The notes beneath the pieces were generated by a model. That model worked only from the letters and a program-made list of their open reading frames with translations. It was not told where the DNA came from and made no database searches. A stretch of DNA of 64,000 nt from Nectonema munidae (taxonomy: Eukaryota; Nematomorpha; Nectonematoida; Nectonematidae): the NCBI GenBank assembly GCA_030549495.1, contig JAUIRK010000921.1, forward strand, positions 912,501 to 976,500, given 5' to 3'. A program made the translations under genes and the position numbers. Positions 37,380 through 49,065 of this stretch are shown here, piece by piece (position 1 is the stretch's first letter; each line of letters begins with the position of its first letter).

Positions 37380-39773
37380 TTAATCCCAACAGAAATCAAC
37401 ATTAATAAGCATAACATTGAAGAAATTATATTTATGAGAGTATATTACTTGAGGCCAGTCGTATATCAACTTATCAATTTCAAAAAAAACTTTTTTTGTT
37501 AGTTTTTGGCATAGAAAAGTATTTTTATGCTCATTAAAACATAAAATTTCTAATTCCAATCCGCTAAATAAGATTATGCTGTCAAATACAAAAATTTTTT
37601 CCAAGCAAATTAAAATTGGTCCTGAAATGTGATTGAAATCCAAAACAAATACGTCTCCAACAGCAACAATATTACCTTTATAATTCATCCTAGTAGTTGC
37701 TTTTATTTCTTTGGGCATTTCTCTTTTCAAGACATCTTTAATAAACATTTCAAATTTACCATCGATAGGTGCAGTCATCAAAGTTAAATTTACAAACTTA
37801 TCGTCGCTTTCTTTTAGAAAAATTGGGATATTATCATTATTTTCTGACAATTGATTTAAGCATGACCATTTTTGATGAAAAAAAGCAAGGGATCGTTCAA
37901 TGGATTTAAAATTCGTCCATTTTGTGCTTTTGAAAAAATTATGCTTGACCTCAAATCGCATGCACCAATGGTTACGCCCTGGTCCGAAACGAGCAATTTG
38001 ATCAGTGAAGTGGGTTAAGTAGTGCATCTTTGGTGTTATATTAACTTCTGGATACAACAGTTTGAAACATCTATTATGATTTTGCACTAGAACATAGAGC
38101 GAGTTCAACGTATCATCGGAAGCAATGGAAGAAACACACAGCAAAGCTATTTTCACAAGTCTAATGAAGTTTTCCCAATTTTTATTTCCATTAGGTACCA
38201 TATCACCTACTAAAAATGGCAGAACTATCATCAAATTTCTAGTTTCACCTGCCGTCATTGGAAAATTACTTGATACGGTCAAGTGTTTTTTTTCCAAAAA
38301 TGAAGGTTTATCATTTCTTTGACGATAGTCATAAACAAAATTATTCATCAAAAAATTAAATTTTTCTAATGAAAAAATTTTTTTATTGTAAATCAATTCA
38401 TTTAACATTAACTTTATTTCCAAAGGTACAATGCCCTCAAAAAGAACATGCATGGGATCGTGAGGTATATGTTTAGTCAAATGGAAATATGAAAGTTCGC
38501 ACAATACACTTCTATAATTAATGCCATACTTTTGAGACCAATATTTTCTATCTTTATCACCCATGCTTTCTAGTATTTCACAACGAATTCTGTGTTCTTT
38601 TTCATCTCTAAGTTTTATACTAGTTAGTTCTACATTCTGAAGTTCAAAATGATCTATCTCACATGTTCTGCATGGTTTCTTTGCAAAACCAACTCCCTCT
38701 TTATATCCACCTAAAAAATTTGAAGCTAAGGTATCTCCTAAAACAAATAAGAGTCGACCACGAAAAAATATATTTTCACCACAGATGAAAAGATATTTCC
38801 CTTCCTCTAAAATTTTTAGTTCAGACAAAAAATCATGTAGAAGCTTTTTGATCCCAAACTTTCTGACATTTTTACTTTTAGCAATTGCTAATAATTGAGT
38901 CGATCTTATTTTGTACCTAAATTCCTTGGGTAAATTCATGAGGGCCCAATAAAATATAGAAACTTTATGTTTTTTTCGATGTGACCCTATCGGGTTTACA
39001 ACCTCAAAGTCATCATGATATAGTGCGAAATATAGTGTGTTTACTTTATTATAGTCACAACGGAAATAATTACCTTCGAAAACATCAAACATTTTATCAT
39101 TACAAAAAAAGAGATCATAGTTCAAAAACGATATACAGCAGTTCAAAAAGTTTTCCAATTGCTTCAAAAAGGGGATATAATACCCAGTTGGGTAAACTGC
39201 TTTTCTCTTACTACCCGTCACTACTATTTGAGCTTTATTAGTTAATTCTATCCTTTCGGGCTCAACCATACAAAAATGTTCTTTGAAAAATTTATTTTGA
39301 AGATATCCAGTTTCTAACCCATCAAAAATACTTTCATTGAACATGCTTTTGATTCGACAGATTTGGTTATGAGTTAAATCACGATTTTCTATCAAACGTA
39401 AATGATTATTGAGAATCTCCTTAAACAATGTGTCAATGAAACTTATCATATCGCTTACACATAATTCACTAAGGTTAAGCTTAGCTTTCAATTTCAAAAG
39501 AAAAAGTGCAACTTTAAATTTTGTATCAAAATAAGTTTCATTTTGAGAAACTTCTGTACAAGAAATCTCATCATCGAATTTCGCAATACAAGATAGAGAA
39601 CTATGTTTCCTAGAAAAATGTTTACGAAAGTTATCATATGAGTTGAAAGAAAGACCACATTTCTCAAAAAAATAATAAACAACAAAATTCGGCTCATTTT
39701 TATGCCTAAGAATGATGTGATGGACAAGATCAAAGTTGTCGTTGCAAAAAAAAGGACAAAAAGTACATTTCAT
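37380..39773 (-). CDS. TNP2-like transposase of the CACTA/EnSpm-like element
   Basis: An uninterrupted 797-aa frame in one exon. The N-terminus has one clear C2H2-like finger (CTFC...HHIILRH) and a second, weaker one (FEKCGLSF...HFSRKH). The central and C-terminal parts carry the family core: GDTLASNFLGGYKEG, KPCRTCE, HIPHDPMHVLFEGIVPLEIK, MTAGETRNLMIVLPFLVGD, ITPKMHYLTHFTDQIARFGP and NHWCMRFEVKHNFFK. Conserved Asp in HDPMH and Glu in RFE are likely catalytic (inference). These blocks are those of animal CACTA-like transposases related to plant TNP2. The intact frame suggests recent activity. The start is the first ATG before the finger; 5' untranslated sequence would lie at 39,774-40,500. 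Confidence 0.8.
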   Translation of the reverse strand: MKCTFCPFFCNDNFDLVHHIILRHKNEPNFVVYYFFEKCGLSFNSYDNFRKHFSRKHSSLSCIAKFDDEISCTEVSQNETYFDTKFKVALFLLKLKAKLNLSELCVSDMISFIDTLFKEILNNHLRLIENRDLTHNQICRIKSMFNESIFDGLETGYLQNKFFKEHFCMVEPERIELTNKAQIVVTGSKRKAVYPTGYYIPFLKQLENFLNCCISFLNYDLFFCNDKMFDVFEGNYFRCDYNKVNTLYFALYHDDFEVVNPIGSHRKKHKVSIFYWALMNLPKEFRYKIRSTQLLAIAKSKNVRKFGIKKLLHDFLSELKILEEGKYLFICGENIFFRGRLLFVLGDTLASNFLGGYKEGVGFAKKPCRTCEIDHFELQNVELTSIKLRDEKEHRIRCEILESMGDKDRKYWSQKYGINYRSVLCELSYFHLTKHIPHDPMHVLFEGIVPLEIKLMLNELIYNKKIFSLEKFNFLMNNFVYDYRQRNDKPSFLEKKHLTVSSNFPMTAGETRNLMIVLPFLVGDMVPNGNKNWENFIRLVKIALLCVSSIASDDTLNSLYVLVQNHNRCFKLLYPEVNITPKMHYLTHFTDQIARFGPGRNHWCMRFEVKHNFFKSTKWTNFKSIERSLAFFHQKWSCLNQLSENNDNIPIFLKESDDKFVNLTLMTAPIDGKFEMFIKDVLKREMPKEIKATTRMNYKGNIVAVGDVFVLDFNHISGPILICLEKIFVFDSIILFSGLELEILCFNEHKNTFLCQKLTKKVFFEIDKLIYDWPQVIYSHKYNFFNVMLINVDFCWD

Positions 39774-39779
39774 TATGAC

Positions 39780-40560
39780 ATATAGTGCAAAAAAAAGATT
39801 AAACTTCTTATATTAAATAAAAAAAGCTTTTAAAGAACTAAAAAATATAGGCAAAAATATTATCATTCTTATAATAAAATTTCTTATTATAAAACAAGTT
39901 TTTCAAAAATTAAAAAATATAGGCAAAAATATACTCATACTTATGTAAAAGGCTTCAGAGAGGTTGATGAAGAGAATGAAAGTTTGGAAGAACGTTAGTT
40001 AGGAAATTTACAAAATGTTTTGTTGGATAAAACAACAGGAAGAAGATAAAGAAAATATCTGTCAAGCTATTGAAAGATGGAAGGAGTTAGAAGCAGTGTA
40101 TGTATATTTGCTTACAACATAATAAGCATGGGTTTGTCGTGAATGAAGATCATATATGTCGAGTTGGTATGTGTTGAAATATAATGGCAGCAATATGCTA
40201 TCATAGTTTTGGTTTAGGTCACTTGCAGCACTCGGACATGGTTGCAGAACTCTGTTGTCTTATTGAGCTTCTTTCTCTCCTCTCCCTATATGTGCTATCT
40301 CTCTTATCTATACATTTCCTCTTACACTTTGACTTATTCTTTTTTAGTTGTGCATAATTTTATAAGTTAGAAGTATGTGAGACTCCTAACCGATGGCTTC
40401 TATATAGAAGTGAACATCTACCATTGCGATGTAGTTTGTAATTTCCTGTCATTGGATACATAAAATCATTCTCAAGCATCTTGATGCTTTTAAAGACAGT
40501 CAGATAGTATTATCATTCTTGTTTATAGCATCTTCCAGACATTTGTGTTTAGATTTAAAA
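39780..40560. other. 5' region of the CACTA-like element
   Basis: Non-coding; includes a direct repeat 'aaaaatataggcaaaaatat' at about 39,841 and 39,905. It should carry the transposase promoter. Confidence 0.45.
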
Positions 40561-40611
40561 CGTGTTTAAGTATTTGAAGCATTGAAATTCTATGCGCGTT
40601 TTTTACAGTGC

Positions 40612-41320
40612 ACGTGTTATTATGTTTGATTGTATGTATTTGTTAGTGAAACTTTTTGGGGGAAGAAGTGAAAGATTTATTGTGGAAATAAGCAGTTTAA
40701 CAAAGATGAAGAAGATTAAAAGAATGTGAAATTTCAAAAGGTCATAGAGCGCTTTCATTTAAATTCAATGGGAGAGCAGGAAAATTAACCAATCCCTGAG
40801 GCCCCTAAAGCTGATCCTTTCCTACATTAAATTATGTGGACGTCATTGATGTGTTGAACCGCACATTCATGCCAAATGAAAAGATGTAGAATAGTAGTGA
40901 AGAAGACATTAATATTAACGATTTTTGGAAAGCACACAAAGCGGATACTTGTATGCCGCACCACTCTAATCTTTTTTTGTAATGAGAGGTTTTAGCGATG
41001 AGCCAATCTTGAATAGAATCATTAATTAAGCAAAAGTATTACTACAATGCAAAAGTGGTCTTTTGATTTTGAAATTAGTGGTAACAAAGTTTGTGAAATT
41101 AGTATTGATTGGACGAATACTAAATGAACTTTTTAAAGAACATTTATCAAAAAATAACTTGCATATTCAATTTCACTATAAAATTTGCAACAATCCGACG
41201 TATCACACGTCAGATTTTAACTCAATTTGAGCAAAACAGCTTAAATAAAAAAATAAAAAACTGAATTTTAACCCTTGAATCGTTGTATGCTATACCTGAT
41301 AACAACTCTGTAAAAAAGGT
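40612..41320. other. Spacer between elements
   Basis: No gene recognised. Confidence 0.35.
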
Positions 41321-41324
41321 AGAT

Positions 41325-41385
41325 TAGTGGTTCCCAACTGCGGCCCTCAACCTTTAGTTTTAAAACGCGCAAAGCAATGTTGCAG
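41325..41385 (+). mobile_element. hAT-like end (partial)
   Basis: 'tagtggttcccaactgcggc' resembles the hAT MITE end at 60,361. No second end found. Confidence 0.4.
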
Positions 41386-41859
41386 ATAAAATAAGCTAGC
41401 CATAAAGCTGTCAGGATTTTGCAAAATACTTACGTTGTAAAGTAGTTTTTATCGATGATCTGAAAAAGGTTAATTTTATCTAAAACACCATATGTGTCTA
41501 TGGAAGTAGGCAGATTTAGACAGGGTGCAAACGCCCATCCGCTTCAATGTATATCATTTTTGTGTTGTTGCGGACCACAAGTGTAATGTTGGATAGTAAT
41601 TACATGTGAAGGTTTAGCCGGATCTAAATAATGAATATTAACTTCATACGAGCGTTCATTCAACTACGTTGGTAATAACCATGGATACGATGGCAAAAAT
41701 GACTGATGAGTGGCGTGAGAATAATAAAAGCCAAATATTTTTAACGAAATCAAACGAATACGCTAAGGTCACGCTTATAAAATTAGAGGATTTGATTGGT
41801 CCAATTTATAATAAAAAATATTTTGTAATTTTGGTTGTATGGATTTAAGTGATTGTACG

Positions 41860-42720
41860 TTAAATTACATTTCATATGGTTTTTTGAATAAAAATAATTT
41901 CCTATCCCAAAAGTGTAAAAATACTTGTCCCAATTATTAAAATTAGTATCTTTTTATGAAAACATTGATAAAGTTACTAAAGTGACAAAAAAGATTGCCC
42001 TTGACTGACCCTTAAAATAAAAACTATCCTTTTATTTTCTAAATATATTTTTTAGATATCAGAGAAAATAACCACAAAAAAGAATATTAGAAAATTGGAA
42101 AAACATTTTTTTTCACAAATTGGAGAAGTCAAAAAATTTTATATAACCTTAACTGACCTTTGAAATCAGAAAGTATTCAATTTTGTATTAAAAGCAATTT
42201 TTTACTATCAGAAGTTTAAAAATACTTTACTTTTATTAAAATTTGGTATTTTATTTTTAAAATATTAATAAATTTGGATAAAAGTTAACCTCAACTGACC
42301 CTTAAAATGTCAAAGTATTCTTTTATTTTTTGAATAAAATTTTTGTCTTAACCTAAAGTAGAAGAGGGTAAATAATTATGACAAAATTCAATAAAATTTT
42401 CTTATAAAAATTAGAAGGAAAAACAAGAAATGTTATATTAAACTTAACTCACCCCTTGAATATAAAAGTAGTCAATTTTTGAATATTGACAATATTTTAC
42501 CAATTGAAGTCTAAAATCCTTTTCTCTTTTATTACTATTGATAAAATAACAAGGTAAAATTGAGAAGTTTATTTTGAGATTTTTTTTACAAAAAGTAAAC
42601 TGACCCTAGAAGTAAACCAATATTAAATAACTAAAAGATTTTTTCAAATTAAATTGAGTAATAAAAAAACTTTCTTAAGGTTGAAATAATAATTTTTGTG
42701 AAGCTTAATACCAAATATAA
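41860..42720 (+). repeat. Degenerate tandem repeat, unit about 150 bp
   Basis: A shared block 'aactgacccttaaaat' followed by an A/T stretch recurs at about 41,999, 42,148, 42,287, 42,442 and 42,596, spaced 139-155 bp. Neighbouring words such as 'tattcttttatttt' and 'aaaataccaa...' are also shared. This looks like an old satellite-like array of about five units. Confidence 0.5.
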
Positions 42721-42724
42721 ACTC

Positions 42725-43348
42725 TTGGAAAACGCTTGGGTAAGTATAGGGATCATTTTCTATCAACTTGGAGCATAGCAATACTTCTAATGTTTACTTG
42801 GAAAACTTTCCTAACTAATTTCATGACAAAAGATGGGGCTTTTTTCTAAAAACAAATCAACACGCATTCTTTACTGCCACCTTTTCCAACCAAATTTTAC
42901 ATTTAAAGTATGGGCAGATCATTAGATTTTGTGACGTTGCATCATAATTTGAAATTTTTATAAAAAAAACCATTCCTATAATTGTCTGTATTTATAGAAA
43001 TTTTAGATGTTACAATATATATTTAAAGAAAAATTAAATAAAGATGGGAAAGGTGTAGCAAAAAAAGTCGTTTTCTTTATTACGTAACAACGTTGAATAT
43101 ATATATGCAGGCTCAAAATGACCGGATTAATATATAAGCATTGATAATAATTTCAACAGAAATGGGTTTTCAAGTGATTCATAAAATTGTTTGTTTTGAA
43201 ACTTATAATAGTGTAAAATTTAAATCCATAATTTGGCAAATATTTAATTTAGTCATGATGTTTTTGGGCTCATTTTGGCCCAAGTGATGTTGACTTATTT
43301 TCAATAGCATCAAATGTCAATCAAATTTTTGCATCATAAAAGCCTTTA
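42725..43348. other. AT-rich spacer
   Basis: No gene recognised. Confidence 0.35.
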
Positions 43349-43649
43349 CACTGTAAAAAATGTGTTTAGATTCTAAACATAATTCTAAACACATTTTTTG
43401 TCCTCACTTTATTTACACGTTTAAACCAAACTCGTTTAGTAAAAGCATAGTGTTTAGCTTAAATGTGTTTAGATAACCAACGTTCAAATAACGCGTTTAG
43501 AAAAACAGTGTTTAGTTCCAATGTGCTTAGATCACTCAAATCCACAATGCACGTTTTTTTAGATCAATGTATGAATATTTAAATTAAATTTTTTTTGCAT
43601 ATGTACTAATACAAAACTGAAAAACAAAACTATAACTGATACAAGTTGT

Positions 43650-43710
43650 ATTCAGTTACCTTCTTGATGAAAACACCCCAAAGTACCTTTACCTTTACCT
43701 TTATTAAAAA
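43650..43710 (+). repeat. SINE 3' tail fragment
   Basis: 'cttgatgaaaacaccccaaa' followed by a (taccttt)n tail matches the 3' end of the SINE copies at 48.9 and 59.2 kb. Confidence 0.5.
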
Positions 43711-43841
43711 TATCAGCCTATAAATACGCAAAATAATGAATACTAAATTCTATCATAAAATTTAAAACATAGAAGCAAAATACAATAAAATTTCCTTTTG
43801 AAAATTTATTTATGAAAGTCAAAAATTATAAAAAAAAACAT

Positions 43842-44700
43842 TCAATCCAATTTTATTGATTCTTCAAATTTCCTATAAAAGTTTACAAATTTGGAACATT
43901 TAAAAAAGGGATAGTCGTCTTTGAGGATTTCGAGTTTCAAAAGTCCCAAAACTTGATAAGACTTCGGATAAATTAGATCAAAAACGTAGTATGCTATTAA
44001 AAAATAATTTATAGCCTCCATTACACTTTTTCCACAAAAAATTTTAAGACCATCACCAACTAAATTAATTTCTTTTATCTGCATGTTCTCACAAAGAAAA
44101 AATAGCTTGGGCGAACTTCCTTGAACGCACGGAATATTTTCAATTGAGTTCTAAAAAGTTAGTTTTTAAATTAGTCATAAAGAAACAAAAGTTTACTTGA
44201 TATTCTGAAAAAAGTTCGTCTTCTTTGCTTTTATATTGAAGGCACTTTTCAAATTGCTTAAGTAACTTGTATAATTGATATTCGTCATCGGGGAAATATT
44301 CCTAGAAAGGTAAAATATAGAAAAAAAACCAATTAAAAGTTTATACCTTTTCGTCTATGGCTTTTTCAGTTTTTATCAGAAAATTTACACAATTTTCTTC
44401 AAGAATAGTATTATTTAAATTCTTTTTAATCAAAAAGAATTCTTTTTGAATTTAAAATATATTGCTAAAATATGCAAAAATAAAAATTTTTGAAGTTCAT
44501 ACAAACTCCTTTCTTTCAAGAAAATTGAACTTTTCAATAATATCCTTTAATGAAGCCATTTTCATTTTATTGATCGTTTTTCTTCTCCGTAAAAAGGTTT
44601 CTTCTTGTGCCAAAAACATCGTTGGCCTATCTTGGAAAAAAAACTCTTTTCTCGCTTCAATTTCCAAAAATTCCGCTGTGCATGTTTCGGAGGAATGTAA
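43842..44700 (-). pseudogene. Partner-protein gene, 3' exons only
   Basis: Homologous, exon by exon, to the partner gene of the whole CACTA-like element. About 44,700-44,515 reads TFLRRRKTINKM...IIEKFNFLERK (exon 4). About 44,430-44,347 reads KEFFLIKKNLNNTILEENCV (exon 5). 44,301-44,197 (EYFPDDEYQLYKLLKQFEKC...) is exon 6 and 44,150-43,842 is exon 7, containing NYFLIAYYVFDLIYPKSYQV. Introns of 45-46 bp with GT/AG ends are kept. Exons 6 and 7 are open. The SAM region and other upstream exons are absent, so the gene is truncated. Confidence 0.7.
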
Positions 44701-44709
44701 GCAGTAAGT

Positions 44710-46230
44710 GAACAGTAATTTGTATATAAAAATTTTGATTTAGTTTCAACAAGGCCTAGTTGTTGTAAGTTTTTAGGTCTGAAAATATTTGGTATGAAAA
44801 CGCGGTTTGACCTGACTGTCCTTCATATTGTAATGCCCCTGGAAGTTGCCCATACACATAAATCATGTGAAGTAAAAAATCTGCCCGTAATAACTCCACA
44901 TGCTAAAGGTATATTAGAATCAGTAACTAACCTTTTGACAATGTTAGTACCCCCAAAATAGCTTTTATCGCTTAACCCTGAAATATAAATCTGTTTTCAG
45001 TATGTAAAGAGACCTAGCATCTGTACAGTGATATCTATCTAAGATACCTTCGTGTAAGTTTAATATACCTGGTCTTGCGAGGGTTAATAGAATAGGAGAG
45101 AATAAGATTGTAAAAAGAAAACACCTTTGTGAAAAATATTTTTAGAAAAATTATTAAAAAAGAACTGTTACAAGTATTGACAAAAATATAGTTTTCAATA
45201 ACATAAAATATAGTTTCTGAAAAATGAACTTATTCTTAAAGATCTTAGTGTTAATATTAGTCCATTGTGACTCATTTAAAACTATTAAGACGCCTTTGCT
45301 GGAAAATATAAAAAAAACAGATTGTGATAACCCTTGTAAAAAGACATGAAAATCTTGTAAAAAAAATTAAAATAAAGGCCCCAAAAGTTTTGATATAAAT
45401 ATTGCATATTTTAAACTAATATGACTTCTTTGCGAAAAATTATTCAAAACAAACAAATTGCGAAAATGAAATATTTATGTGAAAATACAGCAAAAAAAGA
45501 GCTCTATGAAGTATTGATATAATATTTTAACAAAAATTAAGCTATCCTTAAAATCATCCATGTGTTACAATTGATTATTTGTGTTAATCATTTAGCGCAA
45601 ACAAGACAAGTTGCAAAATGATCCCTAAAAAGTGTTTATATAAATATATTGTATTCCTTAAACGTATGCCTTAGTGAAATTTAAGTTAAAATTATTATTT
45701 AAAAAAATAAGTAACCTCTAGGAAAATAAATGAAAATAAAAAATACTTATGCAAAATTTTTTTTAAGATAATAATCTTGTAAAAAAAGACATGAAATTAC
45801 ACTTAATAAAATAGCCTTTTTTAAAAAGGTTAAATTACACTTTTTCATTAAAGATGGAGATAATAATATTAAATTATATCAAAAGAAGAAGTATAAAAAA
45901 TTTTAAGTGAAAAAGATTAAATAGTAAAATCTACATGATGGCAATAACTCATTTAAGATAAAAAACAAAAATGAAAAACAAAATAATTGATCTTGAAATA
46001 TAAAATAGTTACCATCTTGGAGACCACAGACACACACAGAAAAGTTAGAATGATATACGTTTAAAAATTTGAATGCTCAAAAGTGTCAGAAGAGGAGAAA
46101 AGGAACGAGGCAAAAAGTTATGGACAGAGATTATGTTAAATATGGCACAACTATTAAGTACTTTCGCGCCAGGGAAAAGAGCAATGTTGGGAAGCAAGAT
46201 GAAATGAGAACAGATGTTCAGAGTAAATTA
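44710..46230. other. AT-rich interior of the second CACTA-like element
   Basis: No transposase recognised. Loose repeats of 'cttgtaaaaa(a)gacatgaaa' occur at about 45,333 and 45,777. Confidence 0.4.
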
Positions 46231-46499
46231 TTATAGCATATACTTGCAGTCAGGCATATATGCTTTATGTTGCTGTCGCAAGAGTAAAAGCATATCTTTT
46301 CTCATCTGCGATGGGTGTAGAAATTTTCTTTCTAAACACTTGCTGTCTAAACATGTGAGATAGACACTTTTAAAACGCCTAAAGTGCGTACTGTTTAGGG
46401 AACAAACACCTAGCACGTCTAAACATGTTTAATTTCTAAACGCAATTTTTACAGTATAAGCTTGATCATAACAAAAATTAAATGATAACTTTTTTTTAT

Positions 46500-46640
46500 T
46501 AGCGTGAGTAAGGTTTGTTAGATACTCGTTTTTCATAAATCAAGGTCTTAGATTCGATCCAGCATCAAGACCCCTTTCTTCATAGTTGTATACAAGCGGC
46601 CCAAGGATGAAAACGCTACACGTTACCTTTACTTTTTTTC
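46500..46640 (+). repeat. tRNA-derived SINE copy
   Basis: The head 'gcgtgagtaaggtttgttag' and B box 'gattcgatcc' are followed by 'catcaagacc...ttcttcatagttgtatacaagcggcc' and a 'ttacctttac' tail. The same order is seen at 59,233. Diverged in the body. Confidence 0.65.
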
Positions 46641-46644
46641 AATT

Positions 46645-48640
46645 ATGGTCTCATCTATAGAAATAGAGTTAAACAACCACGCTATTTCCTGTTTTTGTTT
46701 CAAAATTCAATTGCGTTTTCATCTATAATGATAAAAAGCAATGAAGCAAAATTATTTTCACATTGTTCTTCTTTTTGTTTATAACTTGATTCACATCATA
46801 AAAATAGACAAATAATTTAATCCTTTGTTTATATCATTAATTTTTGTTCTTGTTAATAAGTTTAGTACAGATTGTTGCTATAAAATAGAGAACTTCTTTT
46901 TTAGTCATATAAAATCTTTTTGAAAATTCATTTGCCAAGATCAAAACTTTTTATTGCAATGATTTTAATTGTTTTTTAATTATCTTAAAAATCAATTGAT
47001 TTTTTTGCTTTCAAAAAAGCTCAAAATAGGCCAATATTTTTTTGGGGTCAAAATGACCCAAAATATCAAAAATGTATTTGTTTTGTGAGGTATATCCGAG
47101 AAATATATGTCTTCTAGCTGATAAAATTTTTGGTGATCATAACTTTCTTATTTTTTTAAATTTTTTTCTGATATTTTTGGGTTTGTTCATCAAGCCTATT
47201 AATAACTTTTCAAATCTTTATTGGTAAATTTTCATTGGAAGTTGGTTTTTATGAGTTCATCAAAAAAGAAAATCACTGTAACGATGGTGCTCGTATACCC
47301 ACGTTTATACACGCGCGGTATTGAAACCTAAATTCACAGTAGTGTTCCTGAATTTTTGCGTTTTCTTTTCCCGGATTTAACATGAAAATTTGTCAGTCTC
47401 GCGTTTTCAGGTAATCAATTATTTTTTATCTTCCTTCAGAAATTTGAGCAAGACAAAAATTTGCCATTAAAGAACAAAAAAGTATATTTACAATAAAAAA
47501 TTTATTACGATTACAAAGAATCTAAATAAATGAATATCAATTTTAAAGATTTTAACATTGATCTTACGACTATAATTTATCAAAAAATTCTGATAGCTTA
47601 TGTATGACGAAACAGGCATTTTTGATTGTCGCAAAAGATTAATTTTCATTAAAGATCATTTTAGAAATATATATTTTTAATCCAAGAATATTAGTTACAA
47701 TAAATACTATGAAAGTTTCTTTAATATTTTTTTCCAAGTTATAGAAGACTAATTGGCTTCAACGGTTTGTATATTTATCATATATTTTCAAAAAAATAAA
47801 CATTTGCAATTTGGCTTATTTTTGGATAAAAATTTCAAAGTATCGCTAAAATATATATTTCTGAAAATTATGTATTGAAAATCGCAAACACAAAATGGTT
47901 TATGGAAACCATCTTGCACCGTTTTTATCTGGAAACAAGCTTTGTATGTTGCTAGATATGCCCAAAGAAAAAAATTATAAAGGGGTAAAATTAGCTCTTT
48001 AGAATTACTTCTCCACCACTGATAAAAATCATTGCTTCATCAAACAATTTTAATTTGTTACTTCAACGATCCATAAATATACTATTCCTTTTGTTGGAAT
48101 AACATATGCGCTCTTTAAAACAATGATTTTCTTCGTTATAAATTGAATAAATAAAATTAGATTAATTCAAAGAGTTCATTAAAAAATCATCAAGTAAAAT
48201 CCTTAACAACCTCAATTCGTTAAGTACTAACATATAGAAATGTGGAAATTAGTTTAGCCAAGAAAATATGATAGTTCTTTTAACAATCTAAAACATCCCA
48301 AATTTAAACCAGGAATTTATATTTGTTTTGATATAAAAAAAATTCAGACATTTAAAAGGGGTAAATTTTTGAAGATTGTCCCTTTTAAATGAAGTAAAAA
48401 CTGTTAAATTTTTTCGCAAACATATCGCAATGTTTTAAACATAATTATAAATCACATAGATTCATCTTAGAAGAACTTTGTTAAAAAAATTAATTAAAAT
48501 TTTCAATGTGGTTTTTTGAAAATGAATATTTTTGAGTTCTTTTTCCAAAAGTAAAAACAAAAATGACTGCCTGAAAAGCATAGAATATTTATTATAACAA
48601 AGGAGACAGTTAAATTCTTTGATAGATAGATTTTAACAAA
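46645..48640. other. AT-rich intergenic DNA
   Basis: No gene or clear repeat recognised. Confidence 0.35.
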
Positions 48641-48649
48641 AATTAAAAA

Positions 48650-48870
48650 CTAAACTATAGGCAACAGCGTTTGCATGGTTTTTGTGATTTGGTTTGTAAA
48701 GCTTAGAAAGTATTGTTCATAAAAAGTAAAAAATTTCTTAAATTTTTCGGGATATTTCACGTTGAATGCATGGATGATGACAACAAAAAGAATGAAAGCT
48801 TCTGGCAAATTTTTTTCCAAACATACATCACCACCATCTTTCACTATTAAAATAAAAGACGATTTTTAAT
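48650..48870 (-). pseudogene. Partner-protein gene, last exon fragment
   Basis: A 64-codon frame preceded by an AG acceptor reads VKDGGDVCLEKNLPEAFILF, then HAFNVKYPEKFKKFFTF. It matches the final-exon pattern (…YYVFDLNYPKNFQFL…) of the CACTA-like partner protein. No other exon or element end was found nearby. Confidence 0.5.
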
Positions 48871-48899
48871 TTAAAGGCAAACTGAAGAAGAACTTTTGT

Positions 48900-49065
48900 T
48901 AGCTAATTTAAGGTAGAGGTACCGTGGGGTGTCTTCATCGAGAAGGCACAATTACGCCGCTTGTATCGAACTATGAGGAAAGTAGGCTTCATGGAGAACC
49001 GGATCCAACACCTTGAGAAACCCAGTACCAAACAACTAACCTATGAAACTCTAAATGGGAAGAAT
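48900..49065 (-). repeat. tRNA-derived SINE copy
   Basis: On the minus strand: a head with B-box-like 'gttggatccggttc', the body 'cctactttcctcatagttcg' and 'acaagcggcgtaattgtgcc', and the tail 'gacaccccacggtacctcta'. It lies a few hundred bases outside the piggyBac border. Confidence 0.65.

Larger units (their letters stand above)
35213..40610 (-). mobile_element. CACTA/EnSpm-like transposon, 5.4 kb
   Basis: Left end CACTGTAAAAACAGCG; right end, inverted, CACTGTAAAAAACGCG. CACTG ends are those of the CACTA/EnSpm superfamily. The left subterminal region has two roughly 88-bp direct units (starts 35,213 and about 35,300) built of 'tttagaatctaaacacaatt' motifs; 'tctaaacac' motifs also lie near the right end. 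Two minus-strand genes fill the interior: an uninterrupted 797-aa transposase and a spliced SAM-domain protein. The bases flanking the ends (gta and cac) do not form a target duplication. It begins 3 bp after the MULE target duplication. Confidence 0.8.
43349..46456 (-). mobile_element. Second CACTA-like element, 3.1 kb, deleted
   Basis: Left end CACTGTAAAAAATGTGTTTAGA; right end, inverted, TACTGTAAAAATTGCGTTTAGA with the first base changed. Both ends are rich in 'gtttaga/tctaaac' subterminal motifs. The dinucleotide TA flanks both ends and may be the target duplication. The interior has the last exons of a partner gene but no transposase, so it is a deletion derivative. Confidence 0.65.

Noticed and set aside
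38125-39241. Plus-strand frames inside the transposase
   Set aside because: Shadows of the 797-aa minus-strand gene.
46231-46416. 61-codon minus-strand frame
   Set aside because: It lies in the subterminal repeat region of the second CACTA-like element and has no motif.
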